Below, one piece after another: positions 20,133 through 31,052 of a DNA stretch of 64,000 nt. Where the stretch lies: positions 1 through 64,000 of the forward strand of contig DUVQ01000180.1 in assembly GCA_012840965.1 (NCBI GenBank). Direction: 5' to 3'. Each line of letters begins with the position of its first letter. Within the stretch, counting starts at the first letter, position 1. The position numbers and the translations under genes were made by a program. This stretch comes from Oligoflexales bacterium. GTDB taxonomy: Bacteria; Myxococcota_A; UBA9042; DTJE01. The notes below the pieces were generated by a model that searched no databases, was not told the origin of the DNA, and was given only the letters and a program-made list of their open reading frames with translations.

Positions 20133-21793
20133 TGATGCCCCTCCATGGGCAAATTAACTAAAAAACTGGCACCTTTATCTGTCGGTTCCAAAACTAAATC
20201 CCCACCGTGCGCAACTACAATCTGCTTGGACAGAGCCAGGCCAATTCCAGAGCCACTAAGTTTTCCAGACACAAAGGGCTCAAAGAGGTTTTCCTTTATA
20301 GCTAAGGGAATCCCGGGGCCGTTGTCAACCACCCGTATGTGCATCTGGTTGTTGCTGTCCCAAAGTTTAACGACTATCTTTGGGTCCGGTATGTCCACGG
20401 ATTCGAGGGCCTCAAAGGCGTTGACCATCAAGTTGGATAACACCGATTGCATCAGGGCCGGGTCTGCCTGAGCAACCACTGGGTTTTGTGGGACTTCAAT
20501 CTCCACATCTATTCGAGCCTGGGAAGCCAAGTCATTCATGGACTCTACGATTCGTGACACAAATTGGCTGAAATCGATGTTGCCTGGCCTTGGTTTGATA
20601 CCTCTTGAAAGGCTTAAAAGGTCAGTGGTGAAATCCGAAAGGCGTCCTATTTCATGGCGCAAAGCCATAGCTGCCTTGGCTTTTTGTTCACCAGACACGC
20701 GCTCTGTGATTACCATGTCTAACCCTAGTCTCATCCCGTTCAAGGAGTTTTTTACCTCATGGGCGATCAAATGGACCGCTTTTCCCAGTTGTTTCAAGTG
20801 TTCTTCCTTTGCTGCCTGCTGCTGGGATTTTTTAAAGGTTTTCAAAGAACTGCGCATTGCTAAAACTAAAAGGCCAAAGGGTACTACGGCCAAGACTAAA
20901 CCCAAGGCCGCCCTTTGCCAAAACCTGCTGATGATAGGTTTGTAAAGCTCATCGACTGCAACAGCGGCCATTAAAAGCAGGTCGGTTCCAGCCACTTGGG
21001 CTACCCCCACAATCGCATCTTTTCCAAAAAGGTCGACTTCCTCAAGAAACGGTGCCCAGTTATCCCTGTCAAGCAGCTTGAACCAATGATCTTTGTTTAA
21101 GTTTTCCGGAGGCTTTGGTGGAAAAACGACTGCTCCGCTTTTTGTGGCTACCAATAAATCTCCCAACTGGCCGATACCAGGTTTCGCGTAAAAGGCGTCG
21201 TCTTTCGCCAGATCAATTGCTCCAAGCAAAGCGCCAGTCAACTTTTTTGAACGAACTATTGGAGCCACGACATATAGAAGAGAATCATCCGCTCGTTCTG
21301 GCTCCACGGAAACTACCTGAACGCGGCGGCGCCGTTTCAAGTTGATAAACCACGATTCTTTAGCAAACGAGGAACCGACCTGCAAAAATGGCTGAGGTTC
21401 AGCCCATGCGACAGTACCATCCACACCAATGATCGCGATGCCGTCTCTAAAAATTGCGCTACTGTCCTGAATTAATTGAAGTAAAGCGCGTTCTGGCTCC
21501 ATGTTTTGATCTAAGAGGTCGACCTCGGCCCTTAACCCTAAACGGCTTAACTCATTGGCCATCAGCCTTAATTGCCGGCCAAGGTGATGTGCTCCAATTT
21601 CGGTTTGCAGTAAAACTAGGTGCCTTTCTTGTTTTTGGCCATTTACGTAATCAGAAATCAAGGCGGCAAATAACATTGTCAGGGCCACCAGTGCCCCGCC
21701 AACGTATGTCCAAAGGGCGATTTTGGCGAAACGAGAATGGGCCAATGCTAGAGCGTCGCCGTTTTCATTTTTTGGAACATCGGAATCAAACAT
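20129..21793 (-). CDS. Sensor histidine kinase with periplasmic sensor domain
   Basis: HLIAHEVKNSLNGM H-box, VLSNLMVNAFEAL N-box, DNGPGIP, GSGIGLALSKQIV; overlaps the regulator gene. Confidence 0.95.
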   Translation of the reverse strand: MFDSDVPKNENGDALALAHSRFAKIALWTYVGGALVALTMLFAALISDYVNGQKQERHLVLLQTEIGAHHLGRQLRLMANELSRLGLRAEVDLLDQNMEPERALLQLIQDSSAIFRDGIAIIGVDGTVAWAEPQPFLQVGSSFAKESWFINLKRRRRVQVVSVEPERADDSLLYVVAPIVRSKKLTGALLGAIDLAKDDAFYAKPGIGQLGDLLVATKSGAVVFPPKPPENLNKDHWFKLLDRDNWAPFLEEVDLFGKDAIVGVAQVAGTDLLLMAAVAVDELYKPIISRFWQRAALGLVLAVVPFGLLVLAMRSSLKTFKKSQQQAAKEEHLKQLGKAVHLIAHEVKNSLNGMRLGLDMVITERVSGEQKAKAAMALRHEIGRLSDFTTDLLSLSRGIKPRPGNIDFSQFVSRIVESMNDLASQARIDVEIEVPQNPVVAQADPALMQSVLSNLMVNAFEALESVDIPDPKIVVKLWDSNNQMHIRVVDNGPGIPLAIKENLFEPFVSGKLSGSGIGLALSKQIVVAHGGDLVLEPTDKGASFLVNLPMEGHQ

Positions 21794-24700
21794 CCTGAGA
21801 AGCTACCATGGTTGTCGTCTTGGCGTTTCGAAGTTTTAAAAACATCAGGTAGGTCACCGGTAATACAAGTAAAGTCAAAAGTGCCGCAGAAATTGAGCCT
21901 GTGACAACTACAACTGCTAACGGCCTTTGAGTTTCACTACCAATTGCATGGGATAAGGCTGCTGGTAACAGGCCCAATGATGCCAAGAGAGCAGTCATCA
22001 AAACGGCCCTCAAACGGTCAAAGGCACCTTTGAATACGGCCTCATTTGGCGAATAACCGTCTCTTAACCTAGCTTTAATAGCCGAAATCACCAACACTCC
22101 GTTTAATACAGCCTGTCCTAGCAATGCTATGAACCCGACCACTGCCGAAACCGATATGGGCATTTTGGCGATGGCCAAGCCAACCAATCCTCCTACAAGG
22201 GCAAATGGGACGTGAATCAACACTATTAGAGCATCTGAAATGGTCCCAAACGCGAAAAAGAGTAGCAAAAACGTGATTGCCAAAGCCAGCGGGACCACCA
22301 GTTGCAGGCGAGCCATTGCCCTTTCCTGGTTCTCAAATTCGCCTCCCCAGGCTAACTCATATCCTGGTGGTAGGGAAACAGCGGCCTCGGTTTTCGCACT
22401 TGCCTCGGCCACAAAAGACCCCATATCACGATTACGAACATTCATACGAATGCCAACGTATCGTCTGGCGCTTTCCCTGGTTATGGCCGCACGCCCTACA
22501 CCCATGTTTACATCAGCAACTGCGGACAATGGGATTAGAGCTCCATCCTCTAGTGGCAGCATCACCCTTTCGATGGCCCCGACGTCTTCCCTTGTAGATT
22601 GTGGCAAACGCACTACTACATCAAACCGCTTTTCCCCTTGCCACATTTCTGAAGCTACATGGCCTCCCATGGCGGTTTCGATAAAGTCTTGTACATCTTC
22701 CAAATCCAGGTCGTATCTGGCCAAAGCGGCCCTATCTGGTTGGACTGCAATCTGGGGTACTTCTCCAGATTTTACTATCCCAACATCGGCCGCTCCAGGA
22801 ACCGTCAGGATTTGATTCTTCACCTGCTCAGCGAGCTCTTGCAGTATTTCCAAGTCTTCGCCGTAGATTTTTACCGCTATCTGGCCGAATTGACCTGATA
22901 TGTTTTCGTTAACGTTATCCCTGATTGGTTGGGAAAAATTGTATTCAATTCCTGGTATTTCCATCAGGTTGACGTCTATTTCAGCTATCAGGTCATCTAA
23001 GGTTTTTTTATCAGGGCGCCACTCTTTCATAGGCTTTAACTTTACAAAAACCTCAAAGTTATTATTTAGGGTGGGGTCTGTCCCATCCTCAGGACGACCG
23101 ATTTGGGTCAGCAACCCCGTTATTTCAGGTGTTCGCCTCATCAGATCCTTGATTTTTGGCGTCAGTTTTCGTCCTTCTGTCAGCGATATGTTTTCAGGCA
23201 GAGTGAAAGTCACATATAGCGAGCCTTCGTTCAATTCTGGTAAAAATTCTGACCCCAGTCTTGGCATTAAAACTAGCGCAGACGCCATTGCTCCTGCCGC
23301 CAAAATACCAATAGCTACTGGGTTTTTTAAGCTAAATGAAAGTACAGGCTTGTAAAGTTTCCTGCTCCAAGTGACCAGGGGGGATTGCCTAGGTGAAATA
23401 GGCCTCTTTGACATTGATAACAGGCTTAAAACCGGGACCAAGGTGAAGCTGACTACCAATGCCCCAACTAAGGCGCTGACTACCGTGTGAGCCATTGGTC
23501 CAAACATGCGGCCTTCAACCCTTTCAAGTGCAAAGATTGGAATGTAGGCCGCGATTATTATTAACAAAGAAAACAATGTAGGCCGCGCAACTTCGGATAC
23601 TGCCTGTGCAATCCGTTTTGAGGCCAATTTTTGATTCTGAGGCGGGTCTCTTGATAGCCGGAAAAACAAGTGTTCCACTATAATTACGGCACCATCTACA
23701 ATTATTCCAAAGTCCACGGCCCCCATGGATAGCAGGTTTGCTGACATGCCCTTTGTATGCAGATACAAAAATGAAGTCAGCAAAGAAAGGGGGATTACAG
23801 CGGCGACAATTAAGGCTGCCCTTAGGGAAAATGTGAACAAAAACATCACCAAAGTAACTAACAGGGCACCTTCTGTAAGATTGGTGAAGACGGTCTTCAA
23901 CGTGGTGTTTACCAATTCGGTGCGGTCATAAAATGGCTCTATCAAGACCCCATCTGGTAGGACCCGCTCATTTAAATCGTCAATCTTGTCTCTTAAGGCT
24001 GCCAGTACCCGTGAAGGGTTTTCACCACGGCGCATCAAGATGATTCCTTCGACGGTATCTTCGTTGAAATCCCTTGTGACAACCCCTTGCCTAGGGGCGT
24101 AGCCTTCTAAAACAGTGGCAACGTCTTTTACTCTGACGGGCACTCCGTCATTGAAGGCTACCCTAACTGCGTTTATGTCTTCGAGATCATTGAATATACC
24201 CAGGCTGCGGATTACAAAGGCTTCTGAGCCACGCTCCACGTAACCGCCAGATGCGTTGCCGCTTGCCTTTTCAAGCGCATCGAAAATCCGATCAAGACCG
24301 ACTCCCAAGGAGGCCATCTTTGCAGGATCTGGGATTACCTGAATCTGGTATTCCAACCCGCCATAGGAAACTACGTCTGCTACTCCTGGCACTTGCATTA
24401 TCCTTGGCCTGATTGTCCAGTCCTGGATGGTTCGAAGTGCCATCGGATCGGAGCCACTTACGGTGTAACGATAAACTTCGCCAATTGGGGTGGCTAGTGG
24501 GCCCAGACTCGGCGATATGCCGTCGGGCAGTTCGGCATCTGGTAAGCGTTCTAAAACCCTTTGCCTGGCGCGTTCAGCTTCGACTCCATCTTCAAAAGTC
24601 AAAGTCACAAAGGACAGACCAAATAGGGAAATGCTTCTGAGTCTGAAAAGTTCGGGGGTCCCATTTAAGGCCCTTTCCAAGGGGATGCTGACCCTTCTTT

Positions 24701-24884
24701 CGACTTCTTCTGTTGGTTGTCCTGGGTAGAGTGTTATCACTTGAACTTGGGTGTCAGTTGGATCTGGAAAGGCCTCAATTGTTAAGTGTTTGAAGGCATA
24801 AAGGCCCCAAACCACGATAACTCCGGCAAGGATGAATGAGGCCACTTTGTTTTTTAATGAAAAGCGGACCAGTTGATCGATCAT
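21786..24884 (-). CDS. Heavy-metal-efflux RND (CusA/CzcA-like) inner-membrane pump
   Basis: 1032 aa; IEAFPDPTDTQVQVITLYPGQPTEEVERRVSIPLERALNG; RND TM pattern. Confidence 0.93.
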   Translation of the reverse strand: MIDQLVRFSLKNKVASFILAGVIVVWGLYAFKHLTIEAFPDPTDTQVQVITLYPGQPTEEVERRVSIPLERALNGTPELFRLRSISLFGLSFVTLTFEDGVEAERARQRVLERLPDAELPDGISPSLGPLATPIGEVYRYTVSGSDPMALRTIQDWTIRPRIMQVPGVADVVSYGGLEYQIQVIPDPAKMASLGVGLDRIFDALEKASGNASGGYVERGSEAFVIRSLGIFNDLEDINAVRVAFNDGVPVRVKDVATVLEGYAPRQGVVTRDFNEDTVEGIILMRRGENPSRVLAALRDKIDDLNERVLPDGVLIEPFYDRTELVNTTLKTVFTNLTEGALLVTLVMFLFTFSLRAALIVAAVIPLSLLTSFLYLHTKGMSANLLSMGAVDFGIIVDGAVIIVEHLFFRLSRDPPQNQKLASKRIAQAVSEVARPTLFSLLIIIAAYIPIFALERVEGRMFGPMAHTVVSALVGALVVSFTLVPVLSLLSMSKRPISPRQSPLVTWSRKLYKPVLSFSLKNPVAIGILAAGAMASALVLMPRLGSEFLPELNEGSLYVTFTLPENISLTEGRKLTPKIKDLMRRTPEITGLLTQIGRPEDGTDPTLNNNFEVFVKLKPMKEWRPDKKTLDDLIAEIDVNLMEIPGIEYNFSQPIRDNVNENISGQFGQIAVKIYGEDLEILQELAEQVKNQILTVPGAADVGIVKSGEVPQIAVQPDRAALARYDLDLEDVQDFIETAMGGHVASEMWQGEKRFDVVVRLPQSTREDVGAIERVMLPLEDGALIPLSAVADVNMGVGRAAITRESARRYVGIRMNVRNRDMGSFVAEASAKTEAAVSLPPGYELAWGGEFENQERAMARLQLVVPLALAITFLLLFFAFGTISDALIVLIHVPFALVGGLVGLAIAKMPISVSAVVGFIALLGQAVLNGVLVISAIKARLRDGYSPNEAVFKGAFDRLRAVLMTALLASLGLLPAALSHAIGSETQRPLAVVVVTGSISAALLTLLVLPVTYLMFLKLRNAKTTTMVASQDV

Positions 24885-24929
24885 TGGAAATCCTTATGAG
24901 AAGAATCAGTCAAGGGATCGTTAGTTAGG

Positions 24930-26105
24930 CTACTGAGCTAAAGCCATTGCGTTGTGCAGTAGAATGGCGCCTTCAACTACGATGGTGTCGCCTACTTCAA
25001 GGCCTTCAAAAACTGGCAGTATTCCGCCTCTTACTGACCCAGCGACTATCGGTTGCTTTTTGAACACACCGGTGCTTTTTTCTATGAAAACCGACTGTAC
25101 TGTTCCATCGGAAAGCAAGGCTGAAGCGGGTATTTCAACTAATCCTTTCTTTGCCTTGGTTTCGAACCGCACGTTTGCATAGATATTTGGGCGCAGAAGT
25201 CCTTCTGGATTTTCCAAGCTGACCCTTATTGGGACAGTATGGCGACTTGGGTCTACAACTGACGAGACCATGTCAACTTTCCCTTCCATTTTTACTCCAG
25301 GTAGGGAAGGGCTTGTTATCTCAGCTTTGGCCCCTACAACTACGTCAACAGCGTCTGCTTCAAAGAGATCTGCAACTACCCAAACAGTGGTTAAGTCAGC
25401 AACAGTGGCCAAAGACTCCAAAACTTCAGGTCCAACTTCTTGGCCTGAGGTAACCCTTTTTTCCACTAAATATCCGTCTATTGGTGATTGCACCGTGTAT
25501 TCGCTGTGGCTATCTTCGCTGACCTTTGTGGCCCCAAGCTTGGCTGCAGCTAGGCGTCTAGCTAGGACCGCCTTTTGGTGGTCTTGCCTAGCAGCAATCT
25601 CTTCTTTGGCTGGTAGAGCGCCTGCTTTTACCATGGCTTGCACTCGGGCGAGGTTTGCCTTTGCAACAGAAACCTCCAAATCAGCTAGGTTTAGTTCCGC
25701 TCGAAGTTCGGCTATATCCCGACTAGCCACTGAAAACAGTGGGTCTCCTACTGCCACCGCTTCTCCAAGCTCAACGTGAGTTTTGATTACTCGACCAGCT
25801 AAGGGGGCTCCAAGCTTATTGGCTCTTGATTCGTTGATTTTTACCCTAGCTGGTACAGCGTCTGTCCACCTGTCCTGGGCCAATTCAACTTGGCCAAGTT
25901 TTAAGACCTTCCATGCAGGGGATTCACTTGATAAATCAATGCCATCTTCGTGGTGGACCACCCCAACAGGTTTGGCCGGAACTGGTGGCGCTGGTCTTTG
26001 AAAACTGGCAGCAGCAATTACCGACACGGTGCTTATTGCGATTGCCCCTCCGATTCCAATCAATCCCTTTAGTTTGCCATTTGTTGTAGTAGACTTCGTG
26101 TTCAT
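24930..26105 (-). CDS. RND periplasmic adaptor (CusB/CzcB-like)
   Basis: APLAGRVIKTHVELGEAVAVGDPLFSV...SPIDGYLVEKRVTSGQEV. Confidence 0.9.
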   Translation of the reverse strand: MNTKSTTTNGKLKGLIGIGGAIAISTVSVIAAASFQRPAPPVPAKPVGVVHHEDGIDLSSESPAWKVLKLGQVELAQDRWTDAVPARVKINESRANKLGAPLAGRVIKTHVELGEAVAVGDPLFSVASRDIAELRAELNLADLEVSVAKANLARVQAMVKAGALPAKEEIAARQDHQKAVLARRLAAAKLGATKVSEDSHSEYTVQSPIDGYLVEKRVTSGQEVGPEVLESLATVADLTTVWVVADLFEADAVDVVVGAKAEITSPSLPGVKMEGKVDMVSSVVDPSRHTVPIRVSLENPEGLLRPNIYANVRFETKAKKGLVEIPASALLSDGTVQSVFIEKSTGVFKKQPIVAGSVRGGILPVFEGLEVGDTIVVEGAILLHNAMALAQ

Positions 26106-26122
26106 AGTAACCCCCTTAATAA

Positions 26123-27430
26123 TCAGCGGTTTTGTACTATCTCCGCATCTAAACCAAGTGCCATTCGTAATTGATTAGTAACAACAAAAATCTGGTACTG
26201 AATGTCTATTACTTTTAATCCCAAGTTAGTATGGGTCCTGCGGGCAAGCAAAAGGTCAGTCATTGATTTTGTGCCCTGGTTGAAGCCTTTCACAGTTCCC
26301 TCCAGCACTGCCGTTGATTGTTGGACTGCCTCAGTTGAAAAGAGGGCGTTTGTTTTCGTTAAAGCGGCTAATTGGGTGTTCAATTCTGCTATTTCAGCTT
26401 CGGCCTCACGCTTTAATTGCCGTTGAAGTGCCCTTTGTTCAATGGCTTTAGCCCCAGCAGCTGCAGCTTCATGCCGTCCCGTATTTGCAAAGGTCAAAGG
26501 GATGGATATCCCAACAGAAAAGGTATGCGAAAGGTTATCGGCTATGGTGAAGCGATCATGTGTGTATCCAACAAAAATAGACGGATCTGGGATTTTATTT
26601 CGGCTGGCCAGTCGCTGCTCATGCTCTGCAACTAATGCCAGTTGTCCTAGTAAAGCTATGTCCGGTCGTGAATGTTCTGTGCTGACATCGGTTGGCAAAT
26701 TTGGCGCATGTTCCAGCAGTTTGGCCAATGTTGGTGATTCGCTGTCGGCGATTTCACAAGAAATTCCTAACAGCGCAGTACAGCTGGCAAGTGCAGCTTG
26801 ATAATCAGTGGTTGCTTGCCTAGCGTCAGTCACAAGTTCGAGGCTGTCTAACTGCAGACGGCTATAGTCATTTGGCGATATGTCACCCAGCAGAAGGCGT
26901 TGATTTTCAAGGTCCAAAATCGTTTGATTTTCAGCTGCTTGGCTAGCCAGGAGAGCTGCCTTTTCTTTGAAATAGAGAACGCGACCTATTGCCTTGCGGA
27001 CATCATGAATTCGTTGTGCCGCAGTGTGGACCAACTCGATTTCTGAAGCTTTTTTAGCCGCTTTCGCGCTTGAAATCCTGGGCCTTCTTTTACCAATCTC
27101 AAAGGTTTGTTCCAGGCTAAATTCATAATAGGCGACTTCGTTAAAACCCAGGCCTCTCGAAACTGTTTTGCCCGCCGGCATGTTTCCCATGGAAAATTCA
27201 AAGCTGGGATTTTGAAAGACGCCAGCTTGTTTGATTTGAGCTGAAGCGGCATCAACATTAGCTTGGGCGGCTGAAACCATGACATCGTTTTGTAAGACCC
27301 AATCGACCAAAAGTTCAGGTGATGTCATAAGGTCCCAGGGTGAAGGGGTGCCTATTTCGGTGGCAAGAGAACTGGATGGAGCCAGAGCTAAAAGCAGAAT
27401 TGCTAATCGAAAACTAAAGTTTTTAGGCAA
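26123..27430 (-). CDS. TolC/CusC-like outer-membrane efflux protein
   Basis: Signal peptide; coiled-coil TolC-like repeats; operon context. Confidence 0.85.
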   Translation of the reverse strand: MPKNFSFRLAILLLALAPSSSLATEIGTPSPWDLMTSPELLVDWVLQNDVMVSAAQANVDAASAQIKQAGVFQNPSFEFSMGNMPAGKTVSRGLGFNEVAYYEFSLEQTFEIGKRRPRISSAKAAKKASEIELVHTAAQRIHDVRKAIGRVLYFKEKAALLASQAAENQTILDLENQRLLLGDISPNDYSRLQLDSLELVTDARQATTDYQAALASCTALLGISCEIADSESPTLAKLLEHAPNLPTDVSTEHSRPDIALLGQLALVAEHEQRLASRNKIPDPSIFVGYTHDRFTIADNLSHTFSVGISIPLTFANTGRHEAAAAGAKAIEQRALQRQLKREAEAEIAELNTQLAALTKTNALFSTEAVQQSTAVLEGTVKGFNQGTKSMTDLLLARRTHTNLGLKVIDIQYQIFVVTNQLRMALGLDAEIVQNR

Positions 27431-27593
27431 AATTTGGCCTCCAAGTTCAATCCCCAGAATTCAGATTCAGCAAGAGGCGTGCCATCAGTTTAACCAGTGG
27501 AAATAATTGGATAGAGGTTGTCATTTAAGCTGATGTGAACAGAGGTTTTATTAAGTTTCTTTAAGTTTTTAGTGTGTGCAATGCAAGAGAATT

Positions 27594-29252
27594 TCATTGG
27601 GTTGGAGCAGAAGCGGAGCACTTATAAAACCTGGCCTTGTCTGAGTCTGGCAAGGCTAGCTCACATGATGGTGGTACTGTAGTGCTAGCGTTAGTTGGTT
27701 CACCCAGTATGGGCTGACCGGGAGCTTTTAGTGCTAGGTAGTAGTCTCGGTTTTTAGGGATGCATTCGTTTAGGTCAGTACCACTGGGACATTCTATCCA
27801 GATTCGCACACCGTCAAAGACTTCGCGGGTGTCGAATCGATGATCCAGGGCCTCGTGCAATAGCTCATTACGCCTTAAGTCTTTGTCAGCACGAATGGTT
27901 CGATAATAGTTCACGGTTTCTGCCATGCTTGGCATGTTTGTTACTACGGGGTGGGCGTCGTTTGCAATCAAGCGTTCAAAGGTGGAACCATTGGCTTGAT
28001 CTCCAAAAACATTAGGAGCCGGCAGTTTTACTGTCAACAACACCAGTAGCACAGCACCAAGCACAAATGGAAGTATTGTTCGTAGGTTACCCTTGATGGA
28101 AGTTGGTGCAGCTTGGGTGCGTTGAAGGACATCTTGGAAAGTTGGATCAAGGCCAAATATCTGGCCTACCCCAAATGCCCCTATCAGAGCGGCAAATCCG
28201 GAGACAAGATTGATGTAGTAGCCGCCGTTTACTATGCTGAACTTCCAAATCGTCACTATCCCTAAGGGTACCAAAATCATGCTTCCAGCTAAAAAGAGCA
28301 TTGGGAGCGTTCTGTCGAGGACTATGATTGCTGCAAATCCCAACAAGACGAATACCAGCCCGCCAAGTGTGGAACCTGGTTGAAGTTGGTATCCCATTTC
28401 AATCATAAGTTCAGCTAGGGTGTCTGGAATCGATGGTCCCCCCATTCCCGTACTAAAAGCAGTAAAAGCGCTAGAGGCTCTGATTGCAGTCACTACTGCG
28501 CTTACTATCGCCAGTGGCCTGTAGGAGGGATCTCTGAAGGCCTTGTAGGCTAGTAATAACACCGCTAATCCAAGGGGAATCAAGGCTAAAAAGGACGACA
28601 TTGAGGCCAGCAAAAACAGCAACCCCAAGTACACAGCAGTTTTGATTTCGAAAGTCTTAGGCTCGGTATTAAGTTTGCGAAGCAGACGGAAAACTAGCAG
28701 TAACATTACAACTGCCAAGTCCCAATCACCTAGGTCCTGTATGCCCATGCGGACACGGCAGCCAGCCGCGTACCAAGAAGCTGCTACCAAACCTCCAAGG
28801 CTTCCCCCAAGGTGTCGACCTTCCAAGAATATCAGTAACGAGGCCAGGACCACCCAAGTTGCGGGCACAAGTTTGATTACCCAGGGTTCCATGGATAGAG
28901 ACAGCAGAGGGTGTAAAACTAGATACTGCAACGACGGGTGGTTCCAATCGTTTAAGGGCTTTAAGGCAGCTATAATGATGCGCTCAACTTCGGGGCCAAT
29001 CCCTATGGGCGCTGTTACCATGGGGATTAAAGCTATAACTGCTAGGGCTATTACCAAGGTAGGGAGCGCAATTTTTAATGCCCTAGCTCCCCTGGGGAAG
29101 GGGCGCAATATCGAAATGGCAATGGCTCCAAGCAAAACGAGGCCTAGATACAAAAAAACATCGCTTACGTCATATCCATGCGGGATGGTTCCTTCAGCTG
29201 ACCCGGAATAATGGAGGATAACAAGCGATAGTCTTTCAACAAATTCCCACAT
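27594..29252 (-). CDS. Hypothetical polytopic membrane protein (mannosyltransferase-like topology)
   Basis: Many TM segments, C-terminal soluble domain. Confidence 0.5.
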   Translation of the reverse strand: MWEFVERLSLVILHYSGSAEGTIPHGYDVSDVFLYLGLVLLGAIAISILRPFPRGARALKIALPTLVIALAVIALIPMVTAPIGIGPEVERIIIAALKPLNDWNHPSLQYLVLHPLLSLSMEPWVIKLVPATWVVLASLLIFLEGRHLGGSLGGLVAASWYAAGCRVRMGIQDLGDWDLAVVMLLLVFRLLRKLNTEPKTFEIKTAVYLGLLFLLASMSSFLALIPLGLAVLLLAYKAFRDPSYRPLAIVSAVVTAIRASSAFTAFSTGMGGPSIPDTLAELMIEMGYQLQPGSTLGGLVFVLLGFAAIIVLDRTLPMLFLAGSMILVPLGIVTIWKFSIVNGGYYINLVSGFAALIGAFGVGQIFGLDPTFQDVLQRTQAAPTSIKGNLRTILPFVLGAVLLVLLTVKLPAPNVFGDQANGSTFERLIANDAHPVVTNMPSMAETVNYYRTIRADKDLRRNELLHEALDHRFDTREVFDGVRIWIECPSGTDLNECIPKNRDYYLALKAPGQPILGEPTNASTTVPPSCELALPDSDKARFYKCSASAPTQ

Positions 29253-29311
29253 GCACCCCCCAACGTGTTGCTACTAGATCTGACATTCTAGGAAAACTTA
29301 CGACGCAGTCC

Positions 29312-30475
29312 TCAAAACCGTCCTGTTAGCAGACCGGCAGATGGGCGGACAATTCTAACAATGGTTTCGATTCCGGATGCTTTGTGATACTTGGCCTTTA
29401 GTTCCGAACAAAAGTTATCGGCGGCGTCCTTGTGGACCAAGTTGACTGTATTGCCCCCGAATCCAGCCCCTGTCAGCCTGGCGCCTACGCACCCTTCGAT
29501 GCCAGAGGCAATTTGAACCAAGGTATCCAATTCCTGGCATGAGACCTCGTAGTCTTTGGCAAGACTCTGGTGGGACTGCCGCATCAATTGTCCTGTTAAA
29601 TGAACATCTCCTGCCTCGAAGGCATCTGCTGCCTTGGTGGTGCGCTCGTTTTCGCTTATCGCATGGCGAAGGCGTCTGAATGAGACCTCAGATATCCTGT
29701 CTTTAACAGAATTTAGCATGTCCATCGAAACGTCTCTGGCCACCTTAACATCTGGATACGACGAGATAATTGTCTCCATTCCGGTCTTGCATTCAACCTG
29801 TCGCTTGGCGTACTCGCCGGCCGCCAAGGAGTGGCGAACGCCGGAATCTGCAACGACCAAAACCCAGTTAGTTGGCGTCGCAACTAGCCTAGTTTCAAGC
29901 GAACGGCAGTCGATCAATAGGGCCTTGTCCTTTTGCCCACAGGAACTGGCCATTTGGTCCATAATTCCACATGGAACATGGCAAAAATGGTTTTCAGCGG
30001 CCCTTGCAATTATTGCAATGTCTAGGCAGGATGGATTTTCGCAACTCAACGTTTTAGCGATTCCAAGCATTGACACCTCGATGGAGGCTGAGGATGACAG
30101 CCCACCACCAGACGGGACGTTGCTTGCTATTGCAACGTCGGCCCCAGAAAAGGGACGCCCAGCTCCTATCCATGACCAGAACGGCCCACACGTGTATGAG
30201 CGCCAATCGACCTGCTGAAATGGCTCTAAACCCTCTAAAGCCACCTCGACGGTGCTGTCGTAATCAGCTGCGTAGATGCGCAATATCCCATCCTCTCTGC
30301 CTGATGCAACCGCGTAAGATCGCAGGTCAATCGCTGTCGGCAACACAAAACCATCGTGATAGTCGGTATGCTCGCCGATTATGTTGACTCGCCCTCCAGC
30401 ATCAGCCCAAACCGTGGGGTTAGTGGCAAAAACCTGTTTGAATTTGTCTGTAATTGAATCTAAGGAATGCCTCAT
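29312..30475 (-). CDS. galK: Galactokinase
   Basis: GRVNIIGEHTDYHDGFVLPTAID; VPSGGGLSSSASIEV; CVGARLTGAGFGGNTV. Confidence 0.95.
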   Translation of the reverse strand: MRHSLDSITDKFKQVFATNPTVWADAGGRVNIIGEHTDYHDGFVLPTAIDLRSYAVASGREDGILRIYAADYDSTVEVALEGLEPFQQVDWRSYTCGPFWSWIGAGRPFSGADVAIASNVPSGGGLSSSASIEVSMLGIAKTLSCENPSCLDIAIIARAAENHFCHVPCGIMDQMASSCGQKDKALLIDCRSLETRLVATPTNWVLVVADSGVRHSLAAGEYAKRQVECKTGMETIISSYPDVKVARDVSMDMLNSVKDRISEVSFRRLRHAISENERTTKAADAFEAGDVHLTGQLMRQSHQSLAKDYEVSCQELDTLVQIASGIEGCVGARLTGAGFGGNTVNLVHKDAADNFCSELKAKYHKASGIETIVRIVRPSAGLLTGRF

Positions 30476-30496
30476 AAACGACCTCTTCTTTAATGC

Positions 30497-30895
30497 TTAA
30501 ACCCATTGTTTTGGTGGGCGGTATTCTGTGTCAAACTCATCGCGCTCAACCACAAAACACATGCCGCTGTAGGGTCCATTTGGGCAGTATGCAGAGTGGG
30601 GCGCCGTGACTAATACTGGCTTCATGGGCTCTAGGGGCATTTCAATGACCCCTCCTTTCATGTCGGACAGCACAAGCGTCACAGAGCCGGAAATCAAAAG
30701 AAAAAGCTCTGGACAGGTGTGGAGTTCTAGTTCCTGAACATCGGCCAGTGAACCACCTTCTGGACTGTAGGCGCCCACACGCCAGTGGCCCATATCACCA
30801 CAAAGCTCGTTCCAACGTTCACCCTCAGGGATGTTCAGTGGCTTGTCGAAGGTAACTTCAGGAAAAGATGGGGTTCTAGTACTGACTTTTCTCAT
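30497..30895 (-). CDS. Cupin-like small protein
   Basis: LELHTCPELFLLISGSVTLVLSDMKGG. Confidence 0.6.
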   Translation of the reverse strand: MRKVSTRTPSFPEVTFDKPLNIPEGERWNELCGDMGHWRVGAYSPEGGSLADVQELELHTCPELFLLISGSVTLVLSDMKGGVIEMPLEPMKPVLVTAPHSAYCPNGPYSGMCFVVERDEFDTEYRPPKQWV

Positions 30896-31052
30896 ATGTG
30901 CCTCCTGGGTGAGAATTCAAACCTGCACACGACCAACTAGAATGGCAAAAGATGTTACAAAATGGAACCTCAAAACCCGAGATATTTAACTGTGTGGGGC
31001 AAAAAGTTGTTCTCAATTTATCTGTAACAGGTTAGATTGCCCCGCGAGGAGC

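Noticed and set aside
30975-31045. Inverted repeat GGGGCAA...TTGCCCC upstream of the MFS gene
   Set aside because: 7-bp arms with a long loop; not convincing without covariation.
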